NCBI RefSeq assembly: GCF_035187685.1
Contig: NZ_CP131022.1
Span: forward strand, 124,001 to 188,000
DNA: 64,000 bases
Direction: 5' to 3'
DNA from: Phytoplasma sp035187685
Lineage (GTDB): Bacteria; Bacillota_I; Bacilli_A; Acholeplasmatales; Acholeplasmataceae
The stretch's first letter is position 1, and each line of letters starts with the position of its first letter. The translations under genes and the position numbers were made by a program. Positions 29,421 to 39,971 of the stretch are shown here, in pieces. The notes under the pieces were generated by a model, which ran no database searches, was not told the DNA's origin, and saw nothing but the letters and a program-made list of their open reading frames with translations.

Positions 29421-30400
29421 CAAAAAACAAAAATATTTTATAAAAATAGTTATTATAATTAATATAAATTCTTTTTTTGAAAAATATTATATAAAATTAC
29501 AAACTTAATCTTTGTACATCGAATTAAATAAAAACAAGTATAAAATTCGAAACTGAAAAACGATACCAGTTAATTAAATTATTACGTTGGATCATACCTA
29601 ATATCTAATATTATGGGGCATAGATAAAATATAAGAATAAATTAGTTAAGAATTAGTTTATTATATAGCGAAAAAAATTTCAAATTTGTTTGATTGGTAA
29701 TTTTTTGAAATAACTAAAATCAAAGTAGTCGTTAAATAATGTTTTTTTGTTTTTAAATCATAATTGGATAAAAATGTTAAAAAATAAATAAATGAAGATA
29801 AAATTTTTTTACGTTGTTTTTTAATATTTTGGATTTCTTTATTTTATTTTATCAATATACGGTTATTATTCATTTATTAAAATAGATAAAAATTCTAAAG
29901 TTTTATATTATGTTGAAAAAGTATTCCGAAATTGATTTTGGTTATAATTTTTTTATTAGTATATTACCAGCGCTTCCACATCTTATTCCTTGCATATTAA
30001 TGCATAGTTTATTCTGTGATACATAGACATATTATATGTATTTTTAATAAAAAAAATATTTTATTTTATTTAAAAAACTTATTTTAAAAAACCTAAAGAA
30101 AATGAAAAACACAAATATATCAGGTTTATAAATAGAAAAAAGCTAGATAAAAGAATATAAAATAGCAAAGCTTTTAGAATTATTTTTACAATTTTTTATA
30201 TTAAATATTTTGTTTCAGTTTATGTTTAAAATTAAATTGATAACTGATATTAATTTGAATTCATTAGTTGAGATTATATTTATTTTTGATGTTTTTTATT
30301 TTTTTGTATAATTTTATTTTTATTACTTTTGTATATTTTTTGAATTCATTTTTTTTATTTTATATTATTATTTTGTTAAAAAAATAATTTGTTTTCAACA
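29421..30400. other. Decayed intergenic stretch
   Basis: No frame over 60 codons. Only short membrane-like or Lys-rich pieces occur. Nothing can be named. Confidence 0.45.
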
Positions 30401-30403
30401 GTT

Positions 30404-30435
30404 AAAAGTTCTCATATCATGAGAACTTTTTTATT
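30404..30435 (+). terminator. Terminator-like hairpin
   Basis: Perfect 12-bp stem aaaagttctcat against atgagaactttt with a 3-base loop and a T-rich tail. It marks the plus-strand end of the decayed region. Confidence 0.8.
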
Positions 30436-30960
30436 TTTAAAATTGAAATTAGTTGAAAATTCAATTTAGTTAATAAAACTTTTGTACTTGAATCAAGTAA
30501 CGTAATTTAATAAAAATAATTAAAAATTGAAGTTTTTTTATATTTATTTTATTTATTAAATGTTGTATAATTAAGTAAAGGTATTTATTTGACTTAGAAA
30601 TATAAAAATATAAATTTATTAATAGTTTTGTTATTTGAGATTGATCTTTTTTTTAATTATTTCTGATTATAATATTGTATTGTGTTTGATATAAGTTAGA
30701 TTGATTTTTTTAAATGTGGCAATGAAATATGTTTTTTTAAAATTTATTATATTTTATTCAGGAATACAATTTTAAATGATAAAATTTTAATTTCGAACAA
30801 ATTTGTTGGTTATTTCAATTTTGTTTTTTTCTTTATGGATATAATTAAAATAAAGAATAAACAGCAACATTTTTGTTTGAATATTTGGTAGAATAAAGTG
30901 AAAAAAAATTTTTAACGCAAATAAATATTTTTGTTTTGAATACATATAAAGGAAAATGAA
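30436..30960. other. Intergenic stretch upstream of the helicase gene
   Basis: No coding signal. The helicase promoter should lie here, but I see no box pair that stands out from the A/T background. The ribosome binding site aaagg (30950-30954) precedes ATG 30961. Confidence 0.45.
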
Positions 30961-32619
30961 ATGAGTATTTTATTTAAAGAATTAAATTTATTGAAAACAA
31001 CTGAAGATGCTTTATTGGAGTTGAATTTTTTACATCCTACTCCGATTCAAGCCTTGGTTATTCCAGAAATTATAGAAGGTCACGATATTATAGCGCAATC
31101 TCAAACAGGAACAGGTAAAACTTTTTCTTTTGGTATCCCTATTATTGAAAAAATTGATCCAAAAATAAAAAAAGTTCAATCTTTAATATTATGTCCTACT
31201 AGAGAATTAGCGTTGCAAGTTTTTTTGGAAATTCAAAAATTATTAAAGTTTCACTCTACGATTAAAGCGATTGTTGTTTATGGTGGGGAATCTTATATTA
31301 AACAATTTCAAGATTTAGATACAAAGCCGCAAATTATTATTGCTACTCCAGGTAGAATGATAGACTTGTTAGAAAGAAAAAAAGTTGAATTATCATCAGT
31401 TAAAATATTAACTTTAGATGAAGCTGATGAAATGTTAAAAATGGGTTTCCAACAAGCAGTAGAAACTATTTTGTCTAATGTTCCAAAAGAAAGACAAACA
31501 ATTTTATTTTCAGCTACGATGCCTCGTTCTATTCAAGAGATAGCTTATAAGTATCAAAAAAAACCTAAAATCATTAAAGTTAAACAAGATCAAATTGTTG
31601 TTAAATCTATTGAACAATTTTATTTTATTGTAAAAGAATTTGATAAACATAAACTTTTGGTTCGTCTTTTAGATCAAAAAAATCCTGATTCAGTGATTAT
31701 TTTTGCTAATACAAAAAAAGATGTTGATACGATTTTAAATTATTTACAAGAAAGAGATTTTTTAGTAGATGCTATTCACGGGGATTTGAAACAAAATCAA
31801 AGACATCACGTTATGAATAATTTTAGAAAAAAAAATATTAAAATTTTAGTTGCTACAGATGTAGCTGCTAGAGGAATAGACATTTCTGATGTTAAAATGG
31901 TTATTAATTATGATTTACCTCACGAGGAAGAAGTTTATGTTCATAGAATCGGTAGAACAGGAAGAGCAGGAAAAGTAGGTTCAGCATATACTTTTGTTGG
32001 TTTAAGAAAAGTTTTTCAATTTAAAAAATTAGTCGCTTATTTAAAAGAACAAATTACTAATTTAAGAATTCCAACGATAGAAGAAGTTCAAAAAGAACAA
32101 AATAAAATTTTTCAAGAAAACATTTTACATTTAATAGAATCACCACAAAAAGAAAAAATACAAGATAATACTTTTATTGATTTATTGTTAGAAAAAAAAG
32201 ATTCTAAAGAAATTATTTCTGCTTTGTTGCAACATTTAGCGCCTCAAAATAAAAATTATGAATACATAGCAGAACCTAAAATGTTTAAAAATGATAATTT
32301 GCAAAACTCTTATATTACAAGAAATAATATGTCATCTAATTTTAATAAAATGAATAACAACTATAATAGTTATAATAAAATTATGAAAAAACCGATGATA
32401 GAGTTAATTATTAACTTAGGTAAGGATGACGGAATTAATCCTTCTTTACTTTTAAAATTATTAAGAGAAAAATTTAATATTTATAGTAAAAACATCGGGA
32501 ATATAAAACATTTTTATAATAAAACTATTTTTGAAATTCCTTCTAATTTAGCTATACAAATTAAGTCACAAAATAATATTTATTATGATAATAAACTTGT
32601 ACATATTCAATCGAAATAA
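30961..32619 (+). CDS. deaD: DEAD-box RNA helicase with DbpA-type RNA-binding domain
   Basis: 552 residues. Motif I AQSQTGTGKT (around 45-54), Ia PTRELA, II LDEADEML (around 150), III SAT and VI HRIGRTGRAG are all present, so the two RecA-like domains are complete. A low-complexity Asn/Ser/Tyr linker follows (about 440-475). The last 75 residues (PMIELIINLGKDDGINPSLL...) match the DbpA RNA-binding fold of CsdA/DeaD helicases, which act in ribosome assembly, mRNA turnover and cold response. Confidence 0.93.
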   Translation: MSILFKELNLLKTTEDALLELNFLHPTPIQALVIPEIIEGHDIIAQSQTGTGKTFSFGIPIIEKIDPKIKKVQSLILCPTRELALQVFLEIQKLLKFHSTIKAIVVYGGESYIKQFQDLDTKPQIIIATPGRMIDLLERKKVELSSVKILTLDEADEMLKMGFQQAVETILSNVPKERQTILFSATMPRSIQEIAYKYQKKPKIIKVKQDQIVVKSIEQFYFIVKEFDKHKLLVRLLDQKNPDSVIIFANTKKDVDTILNYLQERDFLVDAIHGDLKQNQRHHVMNNFRKKNIKILVATDVAARGIDISDVKMVINYDLPHEEEVYVHRIGRTGRAGKVGSAYTFVGLRKVFQFKKLVAYLKEQITNLRIPTIEEVQKEQNKIFQENILHLIESPQKEKIQDNTFIDLLLEKKDSKEIISALLQHLAPQNKNYEYIAEPKMFKNDNLQNSYITRNNMSSNFNKMNNNYNSYNKIMKKPMIELIINLGKDDGINPSLLLKLLREKFNIYSKNIGNIKHFYNKTIFEIPSNLAIQIKSQNNIYYDNKLVHIQSK

Positions 32620-32772
32620 ATTTTTTTTAATAACTAATCTATTGCTAAAAGCGCGTGATGAGTTCAAAATATAAATAATAAATTATTAAAAATTGAGTTA
32701 ACATGATATTAATTGTTTATAATGATTAATATTAACTTATAATTGATTTAGATTCTTTATTATTGTTTTAAT

Positions 32773-32816
32773 AATTGTTTTTTTAATTAAAAAAACAATT
32801 AAGAAATTTCTTAATT
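32773..32816. repeat. Two overlapping perfect palindromes in the tldD leader
   Basis: A 28-base perfect palindrome (32773-32800) shares its last four bases with a 20-base palindrome (32797-32816). The structure ends 20 bases before the tldD ATG. It could terminate helicase transcription, act as an operator or fold alternatively in the leader. Confidence 0.55.
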
Positions 32817-32836
32817 AATAAAGGGAATTATTTTTT

Positions 32837-34222
32837 ATGTTATCTAAAAATGAAATTCAAGACATTTTACAAAAAGGATTAGACAAAGGTTTTGATTTTG
32901 TTGAATTATTTTTTGAAGATAAAATAGTTAATTCGTTACGGATTATTGATCAAGAAGTTATTAATTATGGCACTTCAAATGTTTTCGGTGTAGGTATTCG
33001 TTTATTAAAACAAACAGATGAAATTTATATTTATACTAATAAAATAGATTATAAATATATTTTGATTTTAATAGAAGAACAAAAAAAACAAAATAACGGT
33101 AAAGATATCACAACAATTATTCCGCTAGGTGAATCTCGAGAAATCAATAATAATATTAAAATACCTTTTGGTAATTGGTCTATTTCTAATAAAATTAGTA
33201 AAATGATGAAATTATCTAAAATTATCAAAGAATATAACGATAATATTATCCAAAGTATAGTTAGTTTGTCAGAAGAAGAACAAAATGTTTTTATTGCTAA
33301 TTCTAAAGGGGTTTATCAAAAAGATTCTCGACCTTATATCATGTGTTATATGATGGCTGTGGCTAAAGATAATCAAAAAATGGAAGAATTTTATGATAGT
33401 GAAGGACGTTCTATGGGTTTAGAAATTTTTGATATTATCGATTTTGAAACTAAAGCGAAAAAAGTAGCTGAAAAAGTTATTATGTTGTTAAAAGCCGAGG
33501 AAATAAAACCTCAAACTATGACTGTTGTTATTAGCAACGGAGGAGGTGGAGTTATTTTTCATGAAGCTTGTGGACATTCTTTAGAAGCTACTGCTATTTC
33601 TAGAGGACTTTCACCTTTTTGTGGTAAGTTAAATCAAAAAATAGCTTCAGATATTTTAACTGCTTATGATGATGGTACTATCGGCAATTCTTTTGGTAAA
33701 TTGAATTTCGATGATGAAGGCCAACCAACTCAAAAAAATCTTTTAATTGAAAATGGAATATTGAAAAACTATTTAATAGATTATCGTAATAGTTTGAAAA
33801 TGAAAATGAAAGTAACTGGTTCGTCAAGAAGAGAATCTTATAAATATTCTCCTACTTCTAGAATGAATTCTACTTATATTGCTGCCGGAAAAGATGAACC
33901 TCAACAAATTATTAAAGATACTAAATATGGTCTTTATGCTGAAAGTTTTAGCGGTGGAACTGTTTCACCTGCTACAGGAGAATTTAACTTTTCAGTTACA
34001 TCTGGATATTTAATTGAAAATGGAAAATTAACTAAATTTGTTAAAGGAATGATGTTGATTGGTAAAGGGCAAGATGTTTTGTTAAAAATAGATCGTGTGG
34101 GCAACGATTTATTATTAAATCAAGGATATTGCGGTTCTATTTCGGGATATGTACCTGTCGATTTAGGACAGCCAACAATTAGAGTTCAAGAAATGATTGT
34201 TGGAGGAAGTAAAAAAGAATGA
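32837..34222 (+). CDS. tldD: Metalloprotease TldD
   Basis: 461 residues. The zinc-binding HEACGH (about 241-246, in VIFHEACGHSLEAT) marks the catalytic TldD subunit, which with PmbA/TldE degrades unfolded peptides. The C-terminal part (FSGGTVSPATGEFNFSV and GSISGYVPVDLGQPTIRV) is typical. Ribosome binding site aaaggg at 32820. It overlaps pmbA by four bases (ATGA), implying translational coupling. Confidence 0.93.
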   Translation: MLSKNEIQDILQKGLDKGFDFVELFFEDKIVNSLRIIDQEVINYGTSNVFGVGIRLLKQTDEIYIYTNKIDYKYILILIEEQKKQNNGKDITTIIPLGESREINNNIKIPFGNWSISNKISKMMKLSKIIKEYNDNIIQSIVSLSEEEQNVFIANSKGVYQKDSRPYIMCYMMAVAKDNQKMEEFYDSEGRSMGLEIFDIIDFETKAKKVAEKVIMLLKAEEIKPQTMTVVISNGGGGVIFHEACGHSLEATAISRGLSPFCGKLNQKIASDILTAYDDGTIGNSFGKLNFDDEGQPTQKNLLIENGILKNYLIDYRNSLKMKMKVTGSSRRESYKYSPTSRMNSTYIAAGKDEPQQIIKDTKYGLYAESFSGGTVSPATGEFNFSVTSGYLIENGKLTKFVKGMMLIGKGQDVLLKIDRVGNDLLLNQGYCGSISGYVPVDLGQPTIRVQEMIVGGSKKE

Positions 34223-35550
34223 TGAGCAGCAATAATATAAATTATAACAAATGGTTTAAAACTGCCTTAAATCAAGGATTTCAAGCTTTAGAAATTTTAA
34301 CTAATGAAAATACAAGTATGTCTATTGCTTTAGAAGACGGTAAAATACATGAACATGTTAAAAGTGATATGTGTGTTTTTACTATTAAAGGTTTATATCA
34401 AAATAAAAAATCTTCTATGTATTTAGAAAAAATAGATGAAACAAAGATGATAGAAACTTTACAATTATTAAAAAATCAAATATCATGTTTAAATTTTAAA
34501 GAAAAAGATTTTATTTTTGAAGGCTCTTCTGTTTATCCTGATGTTGTTAATTCTAATTTTAATTTTACAACAATTGATATTCAAAAAAAATATGATTTAC
34601 TTTTTCGGTTAGAAAAAGAATTATCTAAGAGTCTTTGGTTAAATAAAATAGAACATATGTCTTATAGTGAATCATTTATTAAACATAAAATAGTTAATTC
34701 TAAAGGTTTAAATTTAGAAGAAGAATCTAGTTCATTAACTTTTTATGTTTATTGTGTTTTTAAAAAAAATAAAGAAATACAAGATATTAGCGAAAGTTTT
34801 ACAGTTAAAAATTTTGATCAAATTAATATATCTAAATATGCTCAAAAAATAATATTTTTAGGCGAAAAAAAATTAACAACACAGTCTTTAACGTCTCAAG
34901 TTTATCCTACTGTTTTGTCTAATAAAATTTTTGCTAAATTTTTAAATAGTTTTAGTAATATTTTTAGCGGCATTTATGCTTATCGTAATTTAACTAAATT
35001 AAAAGATAAAAAAGGACAACAAATAGCTTCATCTAAAGTTACTTTAATCGATGAACCTTTATGTGATACAGCTTTTTTTAAATATAAATTCGATGAGGAA
35101 GGCGTCCCTTGTTCTACTAAAAAGATTATCGATAAAGGTATTTTTAAACAGTTTATCCATAATTTAAAAACATCTTTTATTTTTAATACCAAACCTACTG
35201 GTAATAGTTTTTATAATTCTATTGCGATGACTAATTGTTATTTAAAAGAAGGTCAAAAAAGTTTTGAAGATATGATATTACCGATTCAAACAGGAGTTTA
35301 TATTGATTATTTAATTGGCTTACATGCAGGTATTAATGATGTAAGCGGAGATTTTAGTGTTCAAGCTTCTGGTTTTAAAATAGAACAAGGTAAAATTACT
35401 ACTCCTGTAAAAATGCTTGTTATTTCTGGTAATTTTTTTGATATTTTATTAAATTTAAAAGATATTGCTAATGATTTATTATTTCAAACTTCAGGTTTTG
35501 GAAGCCCTAGTGTTTATGTTGGTGATTTAACTGTTGCTGGCGCAAATTAA
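34219..35550 (+). CDS. pmbA: TldE/PmbA, partner of TldD
   Basis: 443 residues of the same fold as TldD but without HExxxH, as expected for the non-catalytic partner. Typical features are FKYKFDEEGVPCSTKKIIDK, GLHAGINDVSGDFSVQASGF and the C-terminal DLLFQTSGFGSPSVYVGDL. ATG 34219 overlaps the tldD stop. The pair would form the heterodimeric protease. Confidence 0.92.
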   Translation: MMSSNNINYNKWFKTALNQGFQALEILTNENTSMSIALEDGKIHEHVKSDMCVFTIKGLYQNKKSSMYLEKIDETKMIETLQLLKNQISCLNFKEKDFIFEGSSVYPDVVNSNFNFTTIDIQKKYDLLFRLEKELSKSLWLNKIEHMSYSESFIKHKIVNSKGLNLEEESSSLTFYVYCVFKKNKEIQDISESFTVKNFDQINISKYAQKIIFLGEKKLTTQSLTSQVYPTVLSNKIFAKFLNSFSNIFSGIYAYRNLTKLKDKKGQQIASSKVTLIDEPLCDTAFFKYKFDEEGVPCSTKKIIDKGIFKQFIHNLKTSFIFNTKPTGNSFYNSIAMTNCYLKEGQKSFEDMILPIQTGVYIDYLIGLHAGINDVSGDFSVQASGFKIEQGKITTPVKMLVISGNFFDILLNLKDIANDLLFQTSGFGSPSVYVGDLTVAGAN

Positions 35551-35624
35551 TTTAACAAATATCTAAATTATTTTCCAAATATTTTTTATAAAAAATAATA
35601 AAAGGATTTATTATAAAAAAAGAT

Positions 35625-37352
35625 ATGAAATATATAGCTTTATATCGAAAATATAGGCCTAAAAATTTCCAAAATATAGTTAGTCAAAAGATTATTATAC
35701 AAACTTTGAAAAATGCTATTAAATATCAAAAAATTCATCATTGTTATTTATTTAGTGGTAGTAAAGGAGTTGGAAAAACTACTTTAGCTAAAGTTTTCAC
35801 CAAAGCTATTAATTGTGCCTATTTTCTCGAAAAAGAAGATTGTTGTGTAAATGATAATAATGAAAATTGTTGTGAATTTTGTTCGTCTATAGATCAAAAA
35901 CAAACTTTAGATTTTATTGAAATTGATGGCGCTTCTTATAGCGGTGTTGATGATATTAGAGAATTAAAAGATAAGTTGTTTTATAAATCTAATTTTTTGA
36001 AATATAAAGTGTATATTATCGATGAGGTTCATGTTTTATCTTCTAATGCTTTTAATGCTTTATTAAAAGTTTTAGAAGAACCTTCTTCTAATGTAATTTT
36101 TATTTTGGTTACTAGTGAATATCATAAAATTCCTGAAAATTTTTTCTCTCGTACTCAATATTTTTATTTGAATAATATTTCTTCTGAAGATATTCAAAAT
36201 AAATTAAAATCTATTGCTCAGATTGAAAATATATCTATATCTAATGAAGCTTTATATAAGATTTCTTTGTATTCTAAAGGTAGTTTAAGAGATGCTTTGA
36301 ATTTATTAGATCAAGTTAGTTCTTATAAAAATAATGTTATTGAAGAAAAAGATGTTTTAGAAATATTAGGAATTGTTTCTGAAGAAGATATTAAAAAATT
36401 ATTTCAATTTTTATTCCAAAATAATATGAAAAATCTTATTTCTTTTTTAGAACAAATCTTAAGTTCTGATATAAATTATGTTCTGTTTTTGATTGATTTT
36501 GTTGATTTTTTTCATAAACAAATAATTCATTGTTTTAAACATAATGATGATAGTTTTGTTTTTTTATCCAATTTAAATTATCAAACAAGAGAAAAAATTT
36601 TGCAAAAATTATTTGAATTACAAAATAATTTAACGTTATCTCAATATAAGAAAAATTTACTAATTATTGGTTTTATTCAAATTAATAATTTTTTGTTTGC
36701 TAAAATTAAGGGTGAAACGATAAACAATTTAAACGAAAATAAAATTATTTTTTCAGGAACGCAATCTAATGGGAAATTAGAACAAAAAAGATTTGTAGAA
36801 AATCAATCTTCTGCTGTAATCGCTAACATGAAAGAAAATAATGTAACAACATTAAAAAAAGCTATTTTATTAAATATTAAGAATATTTTACTTTACCATG
36901 ATATTGCGGCTAAAGATTTTATTTGCAAAGGTTGGAAAAAATTAGAAAATTATCCTATCCCTAAATTATCTAATATCGCGAGATTATTGTATAATTCGCA
37001 AGTTTTAATGATAAATTCGAATAAAGAAATTCTTTTATCATGTAGAGATGAAATAGAATATAGGCAATTATTAAAAAACGATGTTAGAACCAAAATTAAA
37101 CAAATTTTAAATACAAAAAAACAATTAATTAAAGAATATTTTGTCATTTTACATAATGATTGGGAAGATATAGTAAAACCTGTTTATTTAAAATTTGTCA
37201 AAACTAATAACAAAGAAGATTTGGATTTATCTCTTTTTAAAACAGATTTTTATGAAAGAAATTCGTCTTTAAATATTGAACAAAATCAATTAACTATTGT
37301 AAAATTAGCTAGATATTTATTTGCTTCTGATAACTTAGAAATTATTAATTAA
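35625..37352 (+). CDS. dnaX: DNA polymerase III gamma/tau subunit
   Basis: 575-residue clamp-loader ATPase. Walker A is GSKGVGKTTLAK (about 45-56). The zinc module has Cys at NCA, CC, CC and CEFC. The DEVH box is VYIIDEVHVLSSNAFNALLK and sensor 1 is VTSE. Residues 380-575 form a diverged tau-like tail that interacts with polymerase in other bacteria. ATG 35625 sits at the start of MKYIALYRKYRPKNF, the canonical opening. It is followed within 16 bases by ybaB, a common bacterial pair. Confidence 0.94.
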   Translation: MKYIALYRKYRPKNFQNIVSQKIIIQTLKNAIKYQKIHHCYLFSGSKGVGKTTLAKVFTKAINCAYFLEKEDCCVNDNNENCCEFCSSIDQKQTLDFIEIDGASYSGVDDIRELKDKLFYKSNFLKYKVYIIDEVHVLSSNAFNALLKVLEEPSSNVIFILVTSEYHKIPENFFSRTQYFYLNNISSEDIQNKLKSIAQIENISISNEALYKISLYSKGSLRDALNLLDQVSSYKNNVIEEKDVLEILGIVSEEDIKKLFQFLFQNNMKNLISFLEQILSSDINYVLFLIDFVDFFHKQIIHCFKHNDDSFVFLSNLNYQTREKILQKLFELQNNLTLSQYKKNLLIIGFIQINNFLFAKIKGETINNLNENKIIFSGTQSNGKLEQKRFVENQSSAVIANMKENNVTTLKKAILLNIKNILLYHDIAAKDFICKGWKKLENYPIPKLSNIARLLYNSQVLMINSNKEILLSCRDEIEYRQLLKNDVRTKIKQILNTKKQLIKEYFVILHNDWEDIVKPVYLKFVKTNNKEDLDLSLFKTDFYERNSSLNIEQNQLTIVKLARYLFASDNLEIIN

Positions 37353-37368
37353 AAGAGGATTTTAAATA

Positions 37369-37647
37369 ATGGATATATTAGAAAAGTTAAAAAAAATGCA
37401 AGAAAATATCGATAAAGAACAAAAACAATTAGAATTAAGAGAATTTACTTCTAGAGTAGGCGATATTGTGATTGTTATGCAAGGTACAAAACAAGTAGTT
37501 GATGTTTGTATTAAAAATTTAGATTTATTTAAAAATTTAGATTTGTTTCAAGAAAGTATTTTGTTATCTTTTAATGATGTTTTAAAACAAGTAGAAAAAG
37601 CTTCTAAAGATTTATTTATAAAAGCCGCAAAAGATTATGGATTTTAA
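37369..37647 (+). CDS. YbaB/EbfC nucleoid-associated protein
   Basis: 92 residues, a small DNA-binding dimer of the YbaB family: LKKMQENIDKEQKQLELREF helix, short beta core (VGDIVIVMQGTKQVVDVCI), C-terminal helix. It is slightly shorter than the usual 100-110 residues. Its position directly after dnaX with ribosome binding site aaagagga is the conserved arrangement; recR, often next, is absent here. Confidence 0.85.
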   Translation: MDILEKLKKMQENIDKEQKQLELREFTSRVGDIVIVMQGTKQVVDVCIKNLDLFKNLDLFQESILLSFNDVLKQVEKASKDLFIKAAKDYGF

Positions 37648-37731
37648 TTTTTTAAAGAAATAAATAATATTTTTTTGCGTATTTTTTATTTAATGAGCGT
37701 CCACAATAATTTATTTTTATCAGAAGGAGAT

Positions 37732-38283
37732 ATGTGGTATAAGAGGGTTATGTTAAATAATAACAAAGAAATTAATCCATCAAATTCTATGATTGATATT
37801 GCTTATCGAATTTTATCTCAAAATAAAGAACCTATGGTTATTCAAGAATTAATACAGAAAGTTTTTGAAATTAAAAAAATGGATATCAATAATAAAGAGA
37901 TTTGTGCTCGATTATATCTAGATATCGTGTCAAGCGGTCTTTTTATTTTTTGCGGTAATGATCTTTGGAATATCAAGGCTAATAATTTGCATTTTTTAGA
38001 TCAAGAATATTTTGAAGAAGATGAAAAACTTCTTCCTACAGAAATAGATGAAGAGGTTTTAGATTTTAATGATTTTGATTTAAATAAAGAAAAAACTAAA
38101 GATAATGAAGATGAAAAAGAAGAATTAGAAGAAGAATTAGATGTTTTAGATATACCCTTAGATCGTTTAGATGATAATGATGAAAAATTAGAAGAAGAAT
38201 TTAATGGTGTTGATAAAAACAAAGAAGAAGACGAAAATGAAGAAGAATATATTAACGGATATGATGATTATTTTTATAAATGA
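37732..38283 (+). CDS. rpoE: RNA polymerase delta subunit
   Basis: An N-terminal HARE-HTH domain (SMIDIAYRILSQNKEPMVIQ onward, with SGLFIFCGNDLWNIK) is followed by a very acidic tail of Asp/Glu runs, the two-part design of Firmicutes RpoE. Delta promotes polymerase recycling and specificity. The frame is open from TTG 37675. ATG 37732 lies just 2 bases after AAGGAG (short spacing) and ATG 37750 lies 20 bases after it, so the start is uncertain. I prefer 37732, giving 183 residues. Confidence 0.8.
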   Translation: MWYKRVMLNNNKEINPSNSMIDIAYRILSQNKEPMVIQELIQKVFEIKKMDINNKEICARLYLDIVSSGLFIFCGNDLWNIKANNLHFLDQEYFEEDEKLLPTEIDEEVLDFNDFDLNKEKTKDNEDEKEELEEELDVLDIPLDRLDDNDEKLEEEFNGVDKNKEEDENEEEYINGYDDYFYK

Positions 38284-38324
38284 TAATTATAAATTAAAAA
38301 TTTAATAATTGAGGAAACATTTAT

Positions 38325-39038
38325 ATGTTTTTAGGCTTTTATAATTATACTGTTCATTTAACTTATTTAAATGCATTGTCAGGTTTGATGGGTATACTGA
38401 TTCTTATTAACAAAGGTTCTATGCATAATAATTTGAATTATGCATCTATTTGTATTTTAATTTCTGGTATTTGCGATATGTTTGATGGTTTTGTTAGTAA
38501 TTTGAAAAAAACACGTTCTATAAAAGAAAAAAAATATGGTATTCAAATAGATTCTTTAGCAGATATCATCAGTTTTGGTATTTTACCTATTTTGATAGGT
38601 TTTAAGTTATTACAACAATTAAACGAAACAAATGAGATGTTTTATTTTTTATTTGTTTTTGGTAGCGTTTTATATATATTAGCCGTTTTAATTAGATTGG
38701 CTTATTTTAATGTTTTAGCAGAAAATGATTTAAATTTGCCAAATTTAAAGGCAAAATCAAAAATTTTTATTGGTTTGCCAGTAACTTTATCTTCTGTTAT
38801 ATTTCCTTTTTTAATTTTATCTCAAAATATATTTTTATCTTACAATATATGCGATCTAGAAACATTGAAACGATTATTTGGCAAAATATATTTGTTTTTT
38901 ATTATTTTATTTTCTTTTTTATTTACTTTTGATAAAATTAAATTTAAAAAATCTAAAAGTATATTTTTTTTTATTTTTTCATTATTACTATTTTGTTTAT
39001 TGATATTTAGTTTAATAATATTAAAAAAATCAACTTAG
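38325..39038 (+). CDS. pssA: CDP-diacylglycerol-serine O-phosphatidyltransferase
   Basis: 237 residues, integral membrane enzyme making phosphatidylserine from CDP-diacylglycerol and serine. The CDP-alcohol phosphotransferase motif is seen as DMFDGFVSN ... QIDSLADIISFG, with the Asp positions conserved although the middle Ala-Arg is replaced. Several helices follow. It lies 16 bases before psd, the next step of the pathway. Confidence 0.88.
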   Translation: MFLGFYNYTVHLTYLNALSGLMGILILINKGSMHNNLNYASICILISGICDMFDGFVSNLKKTRSIKEKKYGIQIDSLADIISFGILPILIGFKLLQQLNETNEMFYFLFVFGSVLYILAVLIRLAYFNVLAENDLNLPNLKAKSKIFIGLPVTLSSVIFPFLILSQNIFLSYNICDLETLKRLFGKIYLFFIILFSFLFTFDKIKFKKSKSIFFFIFSLLLFCLLIFSLIILKKST

Positions 39039-39054
39039 AAAAGAAAGATTTTAG

Positions 39055-39915
39055 TTGAGTGTGGATTATCCAAAAGATGAATGTAGTCAAAAGCAAAAAT
39101 TTTTATATTCTAATTTACATAAAAGTTTTGTGAAAAGATTATTTTTAAGAATTTGTATTTCTAAAACAGTTACTTTTTTATGTAGTATTTATTTAAGAAC
39201 TTTTTTGTCTAAAATACATATTAAAAAATTAGTTCGCAAAAATAGTATAGATTTAAAATTATTTAAAAAACAAAAATTTTCTTCTTATAATGATTTTTTT
39301 ATACGTCAATATAAAGACATATCTTTTTGTAAGGAATCTTCTGTTTTTATTAGTCCAGCTGAAGGAAGGATAATGATTTTATATATTCAAAAAAATAGTA
39401 TTTATTCTATTAAAGGAGTAAATTATCATTTAAAGGATCTTTTAAAGGATGATAAATTAGCTTCTATGTTTACAGGAGGTTATTTATTAATAATAAGGTT
39501 AACTCCTCTTAATTACCATCGTTATATTTTTGTTGATGATGGAATTCAAAAAAAAGATACTGCTGTTAAAATTAAAGGTAAATTTCATATAGTTAATCCT
39601 ATTGCTTTTAAATATTTTAATGTTTTGCATGAAAATAGCCGTGAATATAATATTTTAGAAACAAAAAATTTTGGTCAGATAGTTCAAATTGAAGTTGGCG
39701 CTTTATTAGTAGGCAAAATTAATAATCATCCTATTAATAATTTTCATAAAGCACAAGAAAAAGGTTTTTTTTCTTTTGGTGGATCAACTATTGTTTTATT
39801 GATTCAAAAGAATAAAGTAATTTTTGATAAAGTTTTTTTAGAAAATAGTTTTAAAAATATAGAAACTGAAATTAATTTAGGGGAACGTTTAGGCTCTAAA
39901 ATTTATTTAAATTAA
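39055..39915 (+). CDS. psd: Phosphatidylserine decarboxylase proenzyme
   Basis: 286 residues, converting phosphatidylserine to phosphatidylethanolamine. The self-cleavage site is FGGST (around residue 240, SFGGSTIVLLIQ), where Ser becomes the pyruvoyl group; upstream LTPLNYHRYIF carries the conserved His. The start is TTG 39055 or GTG 39061, both after ribosome binding site aagaaag. The pssA-psd pair sits upstream of pyrG and imp. Confidence 0.9.
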   Translation: MSVDYPKDECSQKQKFLYSNLHKSFVKRLFLRICISKTVTFLCSIYLRTFLSKIHIKKLVRKNSIDLKLFKKQKFSSYNDFFIRQYKDISFCKESSVFISPAEGRIMILYIQKNSIYSIKGVNYHLKDLLKDDKLASMFTGGYLLIIRLTPLNYHRYIFVDDGIQKKDTAVKIKGKFHIVNPIAFKYFNVLHENSREYNILETKNFGQIVQIEVGALLVGKINNHPINNFHKAQEKGFFSFGGSTIVLLIQKNKVIFDKVFLENSFKNIETEINLGERLGSKIYLN

Positions 39916-39971
39916 TATTTTTAATTTAAATAAATTTTATTTTTAGAATTTTTGAAGAAAGAAATTTAAAA

